Shown: piece after piece, positions 33,048 to 40,303 of the stretch
Layout of the letters: every line of letters starts with the position of its first letter
Numbering within the stretch: position 1 is the stretch's first letter
NCBI RefSeq assembly: GCF_000612665.1
Contig: NZ_HG942080.1
Coordinates: 1 to 40,303 of the forward strand
Reading direction: 5' to 3'
Source: Neobacillus dielmonensis
Lineage (GTDB): Bacteria; Bacillota; Bacilli; Bacillales; Cytobacillaceae
DNA: 40,303 bases
The notes under the pieces: generated by a model
What the model saw: the letters and a program-made list of their open reading frames with translations, nothing else
What the model was told of the DNA's origin: nothing
Database searches by the model: none
Program-made: the position numbers and the translations under genes

Positions 33048-33416
33048 TTATTTTCGCTTAGAGGATCGGGTCGGTTCTAGCAATGTTTTTTGTATGAATA
33101 GATTCACCAATGACATTAGTACAGAAAAAATCAGTGCCATTCCGAAACCCGAAATTTCGAATGCATCGCCCATAAAATAATCGGTCAGTTCCAGCGTAAT
33201 CGCATTGATCACAAATAAGAATAACCCCATGGTCAAAACGGTTGCCGGAAGGGTCAAGACGATTAACAGCGGGCGCACCAAAATATTTAAGATGGATAAC
33301 AGGATGCTCGCCTGAAACGCTGCCCAAAACCCAGTCAGGTAAAAGCTTTCATGAAAATATCCTGCAAATGCCATAAATAAAACTGCATTAATGATACACC
33401 CAATTAACCATCTCAT
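33048..33416 (-). CDS. yvlD: Phage-holin-family membrane protein (YvlD-like)
   Basis: The protein of 122 residues has four hydrophobic segments (about 3-20, 25-52, 54-77 and 90-112), including the family pattern NILVRPLLIVLTLPATVLTMGLFLFVINAITL. The family name comes from similarity to small mycobacteriophage holins; there is no phage context here. In B. subtilis yvlD lies next to hprK and belongs to an envelope-stress operon, and the place here agrees. The ATG at 33416 follows AGGAG. A gap of ten bases separates it from yvlB. The yvlC (PspC-like) gene that I recall between them in B. subtilis is absent. Confidence 0.88.
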   Translation of the reverse strand: MRWLIGCIINAVLFMAFAGYFHESFYLTGFWAAFQASILLSILNILVRPLLIVLTLPATVLTMGLFLFVINAITLELTDYFMGDAFEISGFGMALIFSVLMSLVNLFIQKTLLEPTRSSKRK

Positions 33417-33426
33417 ATTAAAACTC

Positions 33427-34533
33427 CTAATGAATTGACTTTTTTACTGTGATTGAGCCTGTTTTTGTATCAGCATAAATTTTCAGGTCGATATCAGTCT
33501 GGTTGGCTGATTGAAATCGCAACGACTTTTGGACCATTTCGCTTTTTTCCTCAAGAATTTGTACCCCGACAAGTTGGAGGTTAAACCCGCCTAGATTGGT
33601 CTTAAGCTCTCCTTTAATCGATGTGCTTTCCGGAATGGATAACTCAATTGTACCTGTTGTCGTTTTTGCATGGACCCATTCACTGCGGGTTCCAGACAGT
33701 GCCGTGGTTATGGCCCCGTTAAACGATACCGCCTCCGTCTTTTTAAAATCCCCTTCCAGCGTAATCGCACCATTAATCGTCTCAGCCTCTAACTCATCAA
33801 ATTGACTGCGAGATACGGTAATTTTTCCGTTTGCCGTTTCAATCTCAGCCTTTTTCCCATTGATGTCCTCGAGAACAACTTTCCCGTTTGCGGTTTTGAC
33901 CCGCAGTTCGTTTGCCTTTAGACCGCTACCTGTAACAGTGCCATTAAACACTCTAATACGTGTTTTATCAAAATCAGCTTTTGGCAGATAAATAACGGCA
34001 TCTACTTTCATCCATTTTTGCTGGGTGGCAAAGCGCAGTCTGCCACTTTCTAGTGAAAAAGCCACATCATGCAAGAAATTTTCCCGTGCTTGCTCTTGTG
34101 ACTCGACCCGGTATACCTTAGCTTGACACTCCACGCGAACATCCGGCTGGTCCCAAGAAGAAAGTTTGACTGAACCATTGGCCACATCAATATCCATGTC
34201 TCTTATTTCTGCATCCCCATGCTGGAAAATATGAGAAATATCAATTGATTGGCCAAAATTCAAATCAAAATCCATGTCTTTAATCTTTTTAAGGGCTGAA
34301 TCTACAAAATCAAAGATTTTTTCCTTGGTTGATTGAAACTTGGCATTTAAAGGATCTTCCTTCTTCGATTCCTGGAAATGGACAGCAGTGGATAACTCAT
34401 TGATGATTTGTTCCTGCTTCTGCTCCATAGTTTTCTGTTCCTTTTCCAGTTCATCTAGTAAGGACAAGGCTTCATCCACTGACAGTTTTCCCTCTTCGAC
34501 CATTTTTAAAATCCGCTTGCGTTCCTCTTTCAT
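33427..34533 (-). CDS. yvlB: DUF4097 beta-helix protein (YvlB-like)
   Basis: The protein of 368 residues starts with a SHOCT-like helical module (KRILKMVEEGKLSVDEALSLLDEL) and a coiled segment (EKEQKTMEQKQEQI). It continues from about 110 with the DUF4097 repeat fold: runs such as VKTANGKVVLEDINGKKAEIETANGKITV form a beta helix that may face a membrane or polymer. It has no signal peptide, so it may act at the inner side of the membrane. The ATG at 34533 follows GAGGTG; a GTG three codons earlier is part of that site. Function unknown; membership in a sigma-W-type operon suggests a response to envelope stress. Confidence 0.87.
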   Translation of the reverse strand: MKEERKRILKMVEEGKLSVDEALSLLDELEKEQKTMEQKQEQIINELSTAVHFQESKKEDPLNAKFQSTKEKIFDFVDSALKKIKDMDFDLNFGQSIDISHIFQHGDAEIRDMDIDVANGSVKLSSWDQPDVRVECQAKVYRVESQEQARENFLHDVAFSLESGRLRFATQQKWMKVDAVIYLPKADFDKTRIRVFNGTVTGSGLKANELRVKTANGKVVLEDINGKKAEIETANGKITVSRSQFDELEAETINGAITLEGDFKKTEAVSFNGAITTALSGTRSEWVHAKTTTGTIELSIPESTSIKGELKTNLGGFNLQLVGVQILEEKSEMVQKSLRFQSANQTDIDLKIYADTKTGSITVKKSIH

Positions 34534-34626
34534 TATACCCACCTCAAAGTGTTAAAAATTTATCGTTACTGTATATTCCCTTTATTGACACCATCTATAA
34601 CCCTGCGTTCTCGTTCCTTAGTATAT

Positions 34627-34941
34627 CTATTCAGCAATAAGTACCTTTACGCCTTTCACAATGTTCCAAATGACTACTATAAGAGAAACAATCGCAAGAG
34701 CAATCATAGAGATGATGGAAAACACCGGAATATCGCTATCCAAGCCGACAAATTCAAAAATGAAAATCAAACCGATCAGCGGTACACAAAAAAGTGGAAT
34801 GAGATGCGATAACAAGGATTTCTTTGCATGCTGCTTGGTGATTTCATCACCGCTTGCTAGCCAAACTACTAAAGGAAAAATAAATCCAGCAAAAAATATA
34901 CTAAAATAACACAGACTTGAAAGTACTTTTCTACTATCCAT
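34627..34941 (-). CDS. DUF4870 small membrane protein
   Basis: From the ATG at 34941 this protein of 104 residues has three hydrophobic segments (about 9-29, 46-66 and 72-98), with the charged DEITKQHAKKSLLSHLIP between the first two, which is the DUF4870 pattern (Q-H-A-K-x-[AS]). An ATG three codons upstream directly follows AAGGGAG and is too close. It is the first gene behind a sigma-W-like promoter and stands in the place of B. subtilis yvlA; I am not sure it is an orthologue. The gap of 93 bases to yvlB has no terminator. Confidence 0.82.
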   Translation of the reverse strand: MDSRKVLSSLCYFSIFFAGFIFPLVVWLASGDEITKQHAKKSLLSHLIPLFCVPLIGLIFIFEFVGLDSDIPVFSIISMIALAIVSLIVVIWNIVKGVKVLIAE

Positions 34942-34966
34942 TTCGCTCATCTCCCTTATTAATACA

Positions 34967-34995
34967 TTTACGATTGGGAGGCCTTATAAGTTTCG
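34967..34995 (-). promoter_or_regulatory. Sigma-W-like promoter of the DUF4870-yvlB-yvlD operon
   Basis: On the minus strand CGAAAC (34990-34995) and CGTAAA (34967-34972) are 17 bp apart. The ECF sigma-W consensus is TGAAAC-N16/17-CGTA, so only one base of the -35 differs. The leader is about 20 bases. In B. subtilis the yvlABCD operon belongs to the sigma-W regulon, which supports this assignment. Confidence 0.65.
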
Positions 34996-35051
34996 TCGTT
35001 TAGGAAATAAAGACGGCGATTCTACAAAATACTCGACGGTTGTCCAGCCCG

Positions 35052-35097
35052 AAAAATAAAAAGAGCTGATATCCTTCGATAGGATTCAGCTCTTTTT
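35052..35097 (-). terminator. Terminator of uvrBA
   Basis: A long stem (AGAGCTGA...ATCC with GGAT...TCAGCTCT, 35062-35074 with 35082-35093) is followed on the minus strand by a T-run. It starts a few bases after the uvrA stop. Confidence 0.88.
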
Positions 35098-35098
35098 A

Positions 35099-37972
35099 CT
35101 ATGCATTAATGGCACTCTTCTGTTCAATTTGATGTCTCATTCGTTCCCGGTCACGCTCAAGGATTGGTTTCAAATACTTACCCGTATAGGATTCGGGTAC
35201 TTCTACCACTTTTTCAGGGATTCCTGTTGCAACAATTGTTCCGCCTTTGTCGCCGCCTTCAGGACCAAGGTCAATAATATAGTCAGCAGTTTTGATCACA
35301 TCAAGATTATGCTCAATTACTAAAACAGTATCGCCATTTTCAACCAAGCGTTGCAGGACAACTAACAGCCTTGAAATATCGTCCACATGAAGTCCTGTTG
35401 TTGGTTCATCCAAGATATAGAAGGTCTTCCCCGTGGATCGACGATGCAGTTCCGATGCAAGTTTTACACGCTGCGCCTCGCCACCAGAAAGAGTAGTGGC
35501 AGGCTGCCCCAGCTTCATATAGCCAAGACCCACATCATAAAGGGTTTGGATTTTTCGGCTAATTTTCGGGATATTCTCGAAAAATTTCAAAGCCTCCTCA
35601 ACAGTCATGTCCAGGACTTCGGAAATATTTTTGCCTTTATATTTAACCTCTAGCGTTTCCCGATTATAACGCTTTCCATGACATACTTCACAAGGAACAT
35701 AAACATCAGGCAAAAAGTGCATTTCGATTTTGATAATCCCGTCCCCTTTACAGGCCTCACAGCGGCCGCCCTTCACATTGAAGCTGAAGCGGCCTTTTTT
35801 ATAGCCGCGGACCTTAGCCTCATTAGTAGCGGCATACACATCACGTATATCATCAAACACACCGGTATAAGTAGCAGGATTGGAACGCGGCGTTCTGCCG
35901 ATTGGTGATTGGTCGATATCAACCACCTTTTCCAACTGCTCCAGACCTTTAATGCTCTTGTGCTGCCCCGGTTTCATCTTCGCTCTGTTTAACTTCTGTG
36001 CCAGCGCCTTATGAAGAATTTCATTTATCAAAGTACTTTTTCCGGATCCTGACACTCCCGTTACGGCTATGAACATACCTAAAGGAAATTTCACGTTGAT
36101 ATTTTTAAGATTATTTTCTGCGGCGCCTTTAATTTCAATATAACGGCCGTCCGGCTTTCTACGTTCCAAAGGCAGCGGAATGAACTTCCTGCCCGATAGA
36201 TACTGGCCAGTCAGTGAATTTGGATCAGCCATCACTTCTTCAGGTGTCCCTGCAGCAATCACTTCACCGCCATGGGCCCCGGCGCCTGGCCCGATATCAA
36301 TCAAATAATCTGCTGCCAGCATCGTGTCTTCATCGTGTTCCACGACAATTAAGGTATTTCCGATATCACGCATGTTTTGCAGGGTTTCAATCAAACGGTC
36401 ATTGTCCCGCTGGTGCAGTCCAATTGATGGTTCATCCAAAATGTATAACACACCCGTCAACCTGGATCCGATTTGGGTGGCCAAACGAATCCGCTGGGCT
36501 TCCCCTCCGGAAAGGGTTCCGGCCATCCGGCTAAGTGTTAAATAATCAAGTCCAACATTAATTAAGAAGCCAAGTCGCTCATTGATTTCGCGCAAAATTA
36601 ATCTAGCAACCTGCGTTTCCTTTTCAGATAGTACAAGACCATCAAAAAATTGCATGGCTTCTCCAATCGATAGGCCTGTTATGAGAGAGATATGCTGACC
36701 GTTAATCAGAACAGCAAGGCTCTCTTTTTTCAAACGATGGCCTTTACAGGTCGGACAAGGCTGCTGGGCCATATATTTTTCCATCTGTTCCCGGATATAG
36801 TCGGAGCTGGTTTCTTTGAAGCGTCTCTCCACATTACGCAGAACACCTTCAAATTGGATATAACCTTCACGGGTTTGGCCAAAATCGTTTTCATATCGGA
36901 AATATATTTTTTCATTACCGGATCCATATAGGATTTTGTCGAGTAGATGTCCAGGTATATCCTTTACCGGAATATCCATATCAATGCCGTAATGGCTGCA
37001 GACAGCCTCTAACAGCTGTGGATAATATTGTGAGCTGGTCGGCTCCCAAGGGGCAATGGCATGTTGCTTTAATGTCAGGTCCCTGTTCGGGATGACCAAG
37101 TCAACATCGACTTCTAGCTTAGATCCGAGCCCATCGCATTCTGGACAGGCGCCAAATGGACTATTGAACGAAAACATCCTCGGTTCTAGTTCCCCAATGG
37201 AAAAACCGCAAATCGGGCAGGCATGGTTTTCGCTGAACATCAGCTCTTCTTGACCAATAACATCCACGATCACTTTTCCCTCGCCAAGCTCGAGCGCTGT
37301 TTCAAGAGAGTCTGCTATCCGTGCAGCGATTCCCTCTTTTACCACAATCCGGTCGACAACTACTTCAATGGAATGCTTTTTGTTTTTGTCCAATTCGATG
37401 TCTTCACTTAAGTCGAGCATTTCCCCGTCTACGCGCACGCGGACAAAGCCTTTCTTTTTAATATCTTCGAGAACTTTTACATGCTGCCCCTTGCGTCCGG
37501 AAATAATCGGGGCAAGGATTTGCATCTTCGTCCGTTCTGGATAATCGAGAATCCGGTCCACCATCTGTTCAATGGTTTGTGAAGAAATTTCAATATTATG
37601 GATCGGACAGGTCGGATGTCCAACTCTAGCAAATAATAATCTTAAGTAATCATATATTTCCGTTACTGTTCCAACCGTTGACCGCGGGTTGTTACTGGTG
37701 GTTTTTTGGTCAATCGATATGGCAGGTGATAATCCTTCTATGGTATCAACATCCGGTTTATCCATTTGGCCGAGAAACTGCCGGGCATAGGCCGATAACG
37801 ATTCCACATACCGACGCTGTCCCTCTGCGTAAATCGTATCAAACGCGAGCGAGGACTTTCCGGATCCGGAAAGTCCCGTTAATACAACAAGCTTATCTCT
37901 CGGAATGGTGACATCAATATTTTTTAAGTTATTGGCCCTGGCGCCTTTAACAACTAATTTTTCCATTGCCAT
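35099..37972 (-). CDS. uvrA: Excinuclease ABC subunit A
   Basis: UvrA finds bulky DNA damage and loads UvrB. The 957-residue protein has two ABC ATPase modules: Walker [11 protein letters not shown] (about 33-42) and [10 protein letters not shown] (about 640-650), and two signature/Walker B blocks ([13 protein letters not shown]...[10 protein letters not shown] and [13 protein letters not shown]...[10 protein letters not shown]). Zinc-binding Cys clusters CPICGF/CPECDG and [16 protein letters not shown] are also present. The ATG at 37972 is preceded by GGAAGGA. It starts seven bases after the uvrB stop, so the two form one SOS operon. Confidence 0.98.
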   Translation of the reverse strand: MAMEKLVVKGARANNLKNIDVTIPRDKLVVLTGLSGSGKSSLAFDTIYAEGQRRYVESLSAYARQFLGQMDKPDVDTIEGLSPAISIDQKTTSNNPRSTVGTVTEIYDYLRLLFARVGHPTCPIHNIEISSQTIEQMVDRILDYPERTKMQILAPIISGRKGQHVKVLEDIKKKGFVRVRVDGEMLDLSEDIELDKNKKHSIEVVVDRIVVKEGIAARIADSLETALELGEGKVIVDVIGQEELMFSENHACPICGFSIGELEPRMFSFNSPFGACPECDGLGSKLEVDVDLVIPNRDLTLKQHAIAPWEPTSSQYYPQLLEAVCSHYGIDMDIPVKDIPGHLLDKILYGSGNEKIYFRYENDFGQTREGYIQFEGVLRNVERRFKETSSDYIREQMEKYMAQQPCPTCKGHRLKKESLAVLINGQHISLITGLSIGEAMQFFDGLVLSEKETQVARLILREINERLGFLINVGLDYLTLSRMAGTLSGGEAQRIRLATQIGSRLTGVLYILDEPSIGLHQRDNDRLIETLQNMRDIGNTLIVVEHDEDTMLAADYLIDIGPGAGAHGGEVIAAGTPEEVMADPNSLTGQYLSGRKFIPLPLERRKPDGRYIEIKGAAENNLKNINVKFPLGMFIAVTGVSGSGKSTLINEILHKALAQKLNRAKMKPGQHKSIKGLEQLEKVVDIDQSPIGRTPRSNPATYTGVFDDIRDVYAATNEAKVRGYKKGRFSFNVKGGRCEACKGDGIIKIEMHFLPDVYVPCEVCHGKRYNRETLEVKYKGKNISEVLDMTVEEALKFFENIPKISRKIQTLYDVGLGYMKLGQPATTLSGGEAQRVKLASELHRRSTGKTFYILDEPTTGLHVDDISRLLVVLQRLVENGDTVLVIEHNLDVIKTADYIIDLGPEGGDKGGTIVATGIPEKVVEVPESYTGKYLKPILERDRERMRHQIEQKSAINA

Positions 37973-37979
37973 GTTTACG

Positions 37980-39959
37980 TCATCCTTCCGCTTTCAATTC
38001 CAAAATTAAATCACGAAGCTCGGCGGCCCGCTCGAAGTTCAAATCCTTTGCCGCTGCCTTCATTTCTTTTTCCATATCGGCAATCAATTTTTCCCGTTCC
38101 TTTTTGTTCATTTTGCCAAATGCTGCAGTTGGTTTATACTCTTCCTGATCCTCTGCAGCGTGAGTCGCACGAATGGCTTCCCGAATTTCTTTCTGAATCG
38201 TCTGTGGTGTAATTCCGTGCTTGCGGTTAAATTCCTCCTGAATTTCACGGCGGCGCTTTGTCTCGCTGATGGCTTTTTCCATCGAGTCTGTCATTCGGTC
38301 CGCATACATGATTACCTTACCGTTGGCATTCCGGGCAGCCCGGCCAATGGTTTGGATCAGCGACCGTTCAGAACGAAGGAAACCTTCTTTGTCGGCATCC
38401 AGTATCGTAACTAACGAGACTTCTGGGATATCCAAGCCTTCCCGGAGCAGGTTGATTCCCACGAGGACATCATATTTGCCAAGGCGAAGTTCCCGAATAA
38501 TTTCAATCCGCTCCAGCGTTTTCACTTCTGAATGTAGATATTGGACTTTTATGCCGATTTCCTTCAAGTAATCGGTTAAGTCCTCTGACATTTTCTTTGT
38601 CAGTGTCGTCACCAGCACGCGTTCATTCTTGTTGACCCGGTCTTGGATTTCTCCGATTAAATCATCGATTTGTCCTTCAATTGGCCGAACCTCAATGATT
38701 GGATCAAGCAATCCTGTCGGACGGATAATCTGCTCAACCATTTCAGGTGTGTGTTCCAATTCAAATGGTCCTGGAGTAGCCGAGACAAAGATAGCATTGT
38801 GGATATGCTTTTCAAATTCGTCAAACATCAGCGGCCGGTTATCCATGGCTGATGGCAGACGGAATCCATGGTCTACCAATACCTGTTTACGGGCTCGGTC
38901 TCCATTAAACATTCCTCTAACTTGCGGCAAGGTAACATGCGACTCGTCAATGACTAATAGGAAGTCTTCCGGAAAGAAGTCGAGCAGGGTATAAGGTGTT
39001 GAACCGGCAGGGCGAAGGGTCAGGTGACGGGAATAGTTCTCAATCCCTGAGCAGAAGCCCATTTCCCGCATCATTTCGAGATCATAGCGGGTCCGTTGTT
39101 CAAGCCGCTGCGCCTCTAACAGTTTGTCTTGTGCCTTCAGTTCGGCAAGGCGTACTTCCAACTCTTGCTCAATATTTTCTATTGCTTTTCTCATCTTTTC
39201 TTCTCTGGTAACGAAGTGGGATGCCGGGAAGATGGCGACATGTTCCCGTTCGCCCATGATTTCTCCAGTGAGTGCGTCCACTTCGCGGATACGGTCAATT
39301 TCATCTCCAAAAAATTCGACGCGAATGCAGTGTTCATCGCGGGATACCGGGAAAATCTCGACCACGTCACCGCGGACCCGGAACGTTCCCCGTTTAAAAT
39401 CGATATCGTTTCGTTCATATTGGATATCCACCAATTTGCGGAGCAGCTGGTTCCGTTCTACTTCCATTCCAGTCCGGAGCGACAGCACCATCTCGCGGTA
39501 TTCTTCCGGCGAACCGAGACCGTAGATGCAGGACACGCTGGCGATAATAATGACATCTTTCCGTTCAAACAAGGATGATGTTGCCGAGTGTCTCAGTTTA
39601 TCAATCTCATCGTTAATGCTGGCGTCTTTTTCAATGAACGTATCAGTCTGCGGAACATAGGCTTCAGGCTGATAGTAATCGTAATAGCTGACAAAATACT
39701 CTACAGCATTGTTTGGGAAGAATTCCTTGAACTCACTATAGAGCTGGCCAGCCAATGTTTTGTTATGGGCAATCACCAGGGTAGGTTTGTTGACCTCTTT
39801 GATGACATTAGAAATCGTAAATGTTTTCCCTGTACCGGTTGCACCGAGCAGGGTTTGGTATCGCTTGTTATTTTTGACTCCTTCGACTAATTGCCGAATG
39901 GCTTCAGGCTGATCCCCTTGAGGTGAGTATTTAGAAACTAACTCAAATTGATCTATCAC
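37980..39959 (-). CDS. uvrB: Excinuclease ABC subunit B
   Basis: UvrB verifies damage and positions UvrC for incision. The 659-residue helicase-fold protein has Walker A GATGTGKT (about 40-47), the DNA-clamping beta hairpin [21 protein letters not shown] (about 92-112), DESH in place of DEAD (about 338), motif [11 protein letters not shown], and a C-terminal UVR domain ([27 protein letters not shown]) that contacts UvrC. The start codon is GTG at 39959, eight bases after GGGAGG. A LexA box lies about 155 bases upstream. Confidence 0.98.
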   Translation of the reverse strand: MIDQFELVSKYSPQGDQPEAIRQLVEGVKNNKRYQTLLGATGTGKTFTISNVIKEVNKPTLVIAHNKTLAGQLYSEFKEFFPNNAVEYFVSYYDYYQPEAYVPQTDTFIEKDASINDEIDKLRHSATSSLFERKDVIIIASVSCIYGLGSPEEYREMVLSLRTGMEVERNQLLRKLVDIQYERNDIDFKRGTFRVRGDVVEIFPVSRDEHCIRVEFFGDEIDRIREVDALTGEIMGEREHVAIFPASHFVTREEKMRKAIENIEQELEVRLAELKAQDKLLEAQRLEQRTRYDLEMMREMGFCSGIENYSRHLTLRPAGSTPYTLLDFFPEDFLLVIDESHVTLPQVRGMFNGDRARKQVLVDHGFRLPSAMDNRPLMFDEFEKHIHNAIFVSATPGPFELEHTPEMVEQIIRPTGLLDPIIEVRPIEGQIDDLIGEIQDRVNKNERVLVTTLTKKMSEDLTDYLKEIGIKVQYLHSEVKTLERIEIIRELRLGKYDVLVGINLLREGLDIPEVSLVTILDADKEGFLRSERSLIQTIGRAARNANGKVIMYADRMTDSMEKAISETKRRREIQEEFNRKHGITPQTIQKEIREAIRATHAAEDQEEYKPTAAFGKMNKKEREKLIADMEKEMKAAAKDLNFERAAELRDLILELKAEG

Positions 39960-40140
39960 AAATGGTTCCTCCCGTCTATAAAATCCACCCTATAACGGGC
40001 ATTTTTCCAGTATGATAATGTTGTTTAATGACCGGGATGGTACTGGAAAGGGGTCTATTTTTAATCATAGTAACATTCTACCACATTCCCCCAAAAACAA
40101 ACCAACAATATGCGAACTAATATTCGTTTTTCAATAAAAA
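39960..40140 (-). promoter_or_regulatory. uvrBA upstream region with long-range inverted repeat
   Basis: Between the LexA box and the uvrB start is a leader of up to 120 bases. TTTCCAGTA (40004-40012) and TACTGGAAA (40041-40049) form a perfect 9-bp inverted repeat about 30 bases apart, and CCC/GGG flank GTTATA near 39989-40000. The best promoter guess is TTGGTT (40100-40105), 19 bp, TAGAAT (40075-40080), which has a long spacer; TTGGGG, 16 bp, TACTAT is an alternative. I see no ORF in it. Confidence 0.45.
40113..40126. promoter_or_regulatory. LexA (DinR) SOS box upstream of uvrBA
   Basis: CGAACTAATATTCG matches the Bacillus SOS box CGAAC-N4-GTTCG except for one base in the second half. It is placed upstream of the uvrBA promoter region, where LexA repression is well established in Bacillus. 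Confidence 0.82.
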
Positions 40141-40303
40141 GAGGATGAAGTTTCTTAGTAACCGTTCCTTCTTATTTTCCCCCTGCTCGGGCATTTAGAT
40201 CACTTCTTAGTGACCCCTCATCCTCCTTTTTCTCCTGCTCGGGCATTTAGATCACTTCTTAGTGACCCCTCACCCTCCTTTTCCCCCGCCCCGGCATTTA
40301 GAG
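40141..40303. repeat. 52-bp tandem repeat running off the window
   Basis: Two nearly identical units begin CTGCTCGGGCATTTAGATCA at 40183 and 40235 (52 bases apart). A third starts at 40286 (51 bases on) and is cut by the window end, and a degenerate unit lies at 40143-40182. Each unit carries the hairpin TCACT-TCTT-AGTGA. On the minus strand the units can be read as a 17-residue motif containing GSLRSDLNARAG, with a TAA stop at 40172-40174, but the 52-base spacing breaks the frame between units. Confidence 0.85.

Noticed and set aside
33048..33416. Prophage remnant suggested by a holin-family protein
   Set aside because: The gene belongs to a conserved chromosomal operon next to hprK; no other phage gene is present.
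40141..40303. CRISPR array
   Set aside because: The 52-bp units are contiguous with no unique spacers, and there are no cas genes in the window; the 21-bp arrays have spacers too short and degenerate.

Overview
The window is a core-chromosome segment of a low-to-moderate GC Gram-positive bacterium of the family Bacillaceae. The evidence is the gene content and order: secG-est-rnr-smpB-ssrA, cggR-gap-pgk-tpiA-gpmI-eno, clpP with a CtsR box, yvcI-rapZ-yvcK-whiA-crh, hprK-lgt-ppaX and uvrBA, all with strong AGGAGG ribosome-binding sites. It looks like a Bacillus/Neobacillus-type genome; the genus cannot be fixed from sequence alone. Almost everything is on the minus strand; clpP is the only clear plus-strand gene.

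Layout (window coordinates; minus-strand operons run right to left). 1-4660: ssrA (tmRNA) with its promoter and terminator, smpB, rnr, a carboxylesterase and secG, a trans-translation, RNA-decay and secretion cluster. 4824-4990: a small non-autonomous transposon-like element with perfect 8-bp target duplications. 5033-12216: glycolytic genes cggR, gap, pgk, tpiA, gpmI and eno, with a CggR operator and promoter upstream. 12218-14008: rpoN (sigma-54), a small glutaredoxin-like gene and tRNA-Arg(CCG). 14138-14847: clpP with promoter, CtsR box and terminator. 14862-18796: yvcI-rapZ-yvcK-whiA-crh. 19085-21646: trxB and a TPR protein. 21861-28711: histidine operon hisZ-G-D-B-H-A-F-I with its promoter; hisC and a histidinol-phosphatase are not here. 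28757-32727: hprK-lgt-yvoD-ppaX-yvoF. 32744-32913: a second copy of the transposon-like element, inserted in the leader of hprK. 33002-34995: a DUF4870-yvlB-yvlD envelope-stress type operon behind a sigma-W-like promoter. 35052-40126: uvrB-uvrA with a LexA box. 40141-40303: a 52-bp tandem repeat that runs off the window.

Functional links: HprK, Crh and CggR (carbon catabolite control and glycolytic repression) lie in the same 22 kb as the glycolytic genes and YvcK/RapZ. tmRNA, SmpB and RNase R act together on stalled ribosomes. HisG is the short form and needs the HisZ encoded next to it.

I found no new multi-gene system; the coding content is conserved housekeeping. The less ordinary signals are between genes: (1) two related 151-154 bp MITE-like elements with matching termini and perfect 8-bp target duplications, one sitting between hprK and its likely native leader; (2) two 21-bp-period arrays, one inside and one at the end of the his operon, with different DNA cores but the same plus-frame heptad pattern (F-[A/T]-[N/G]-K-x-x-x); (3) the 52-bp array at the right edge with an embedded hairpin and partial coding potential.
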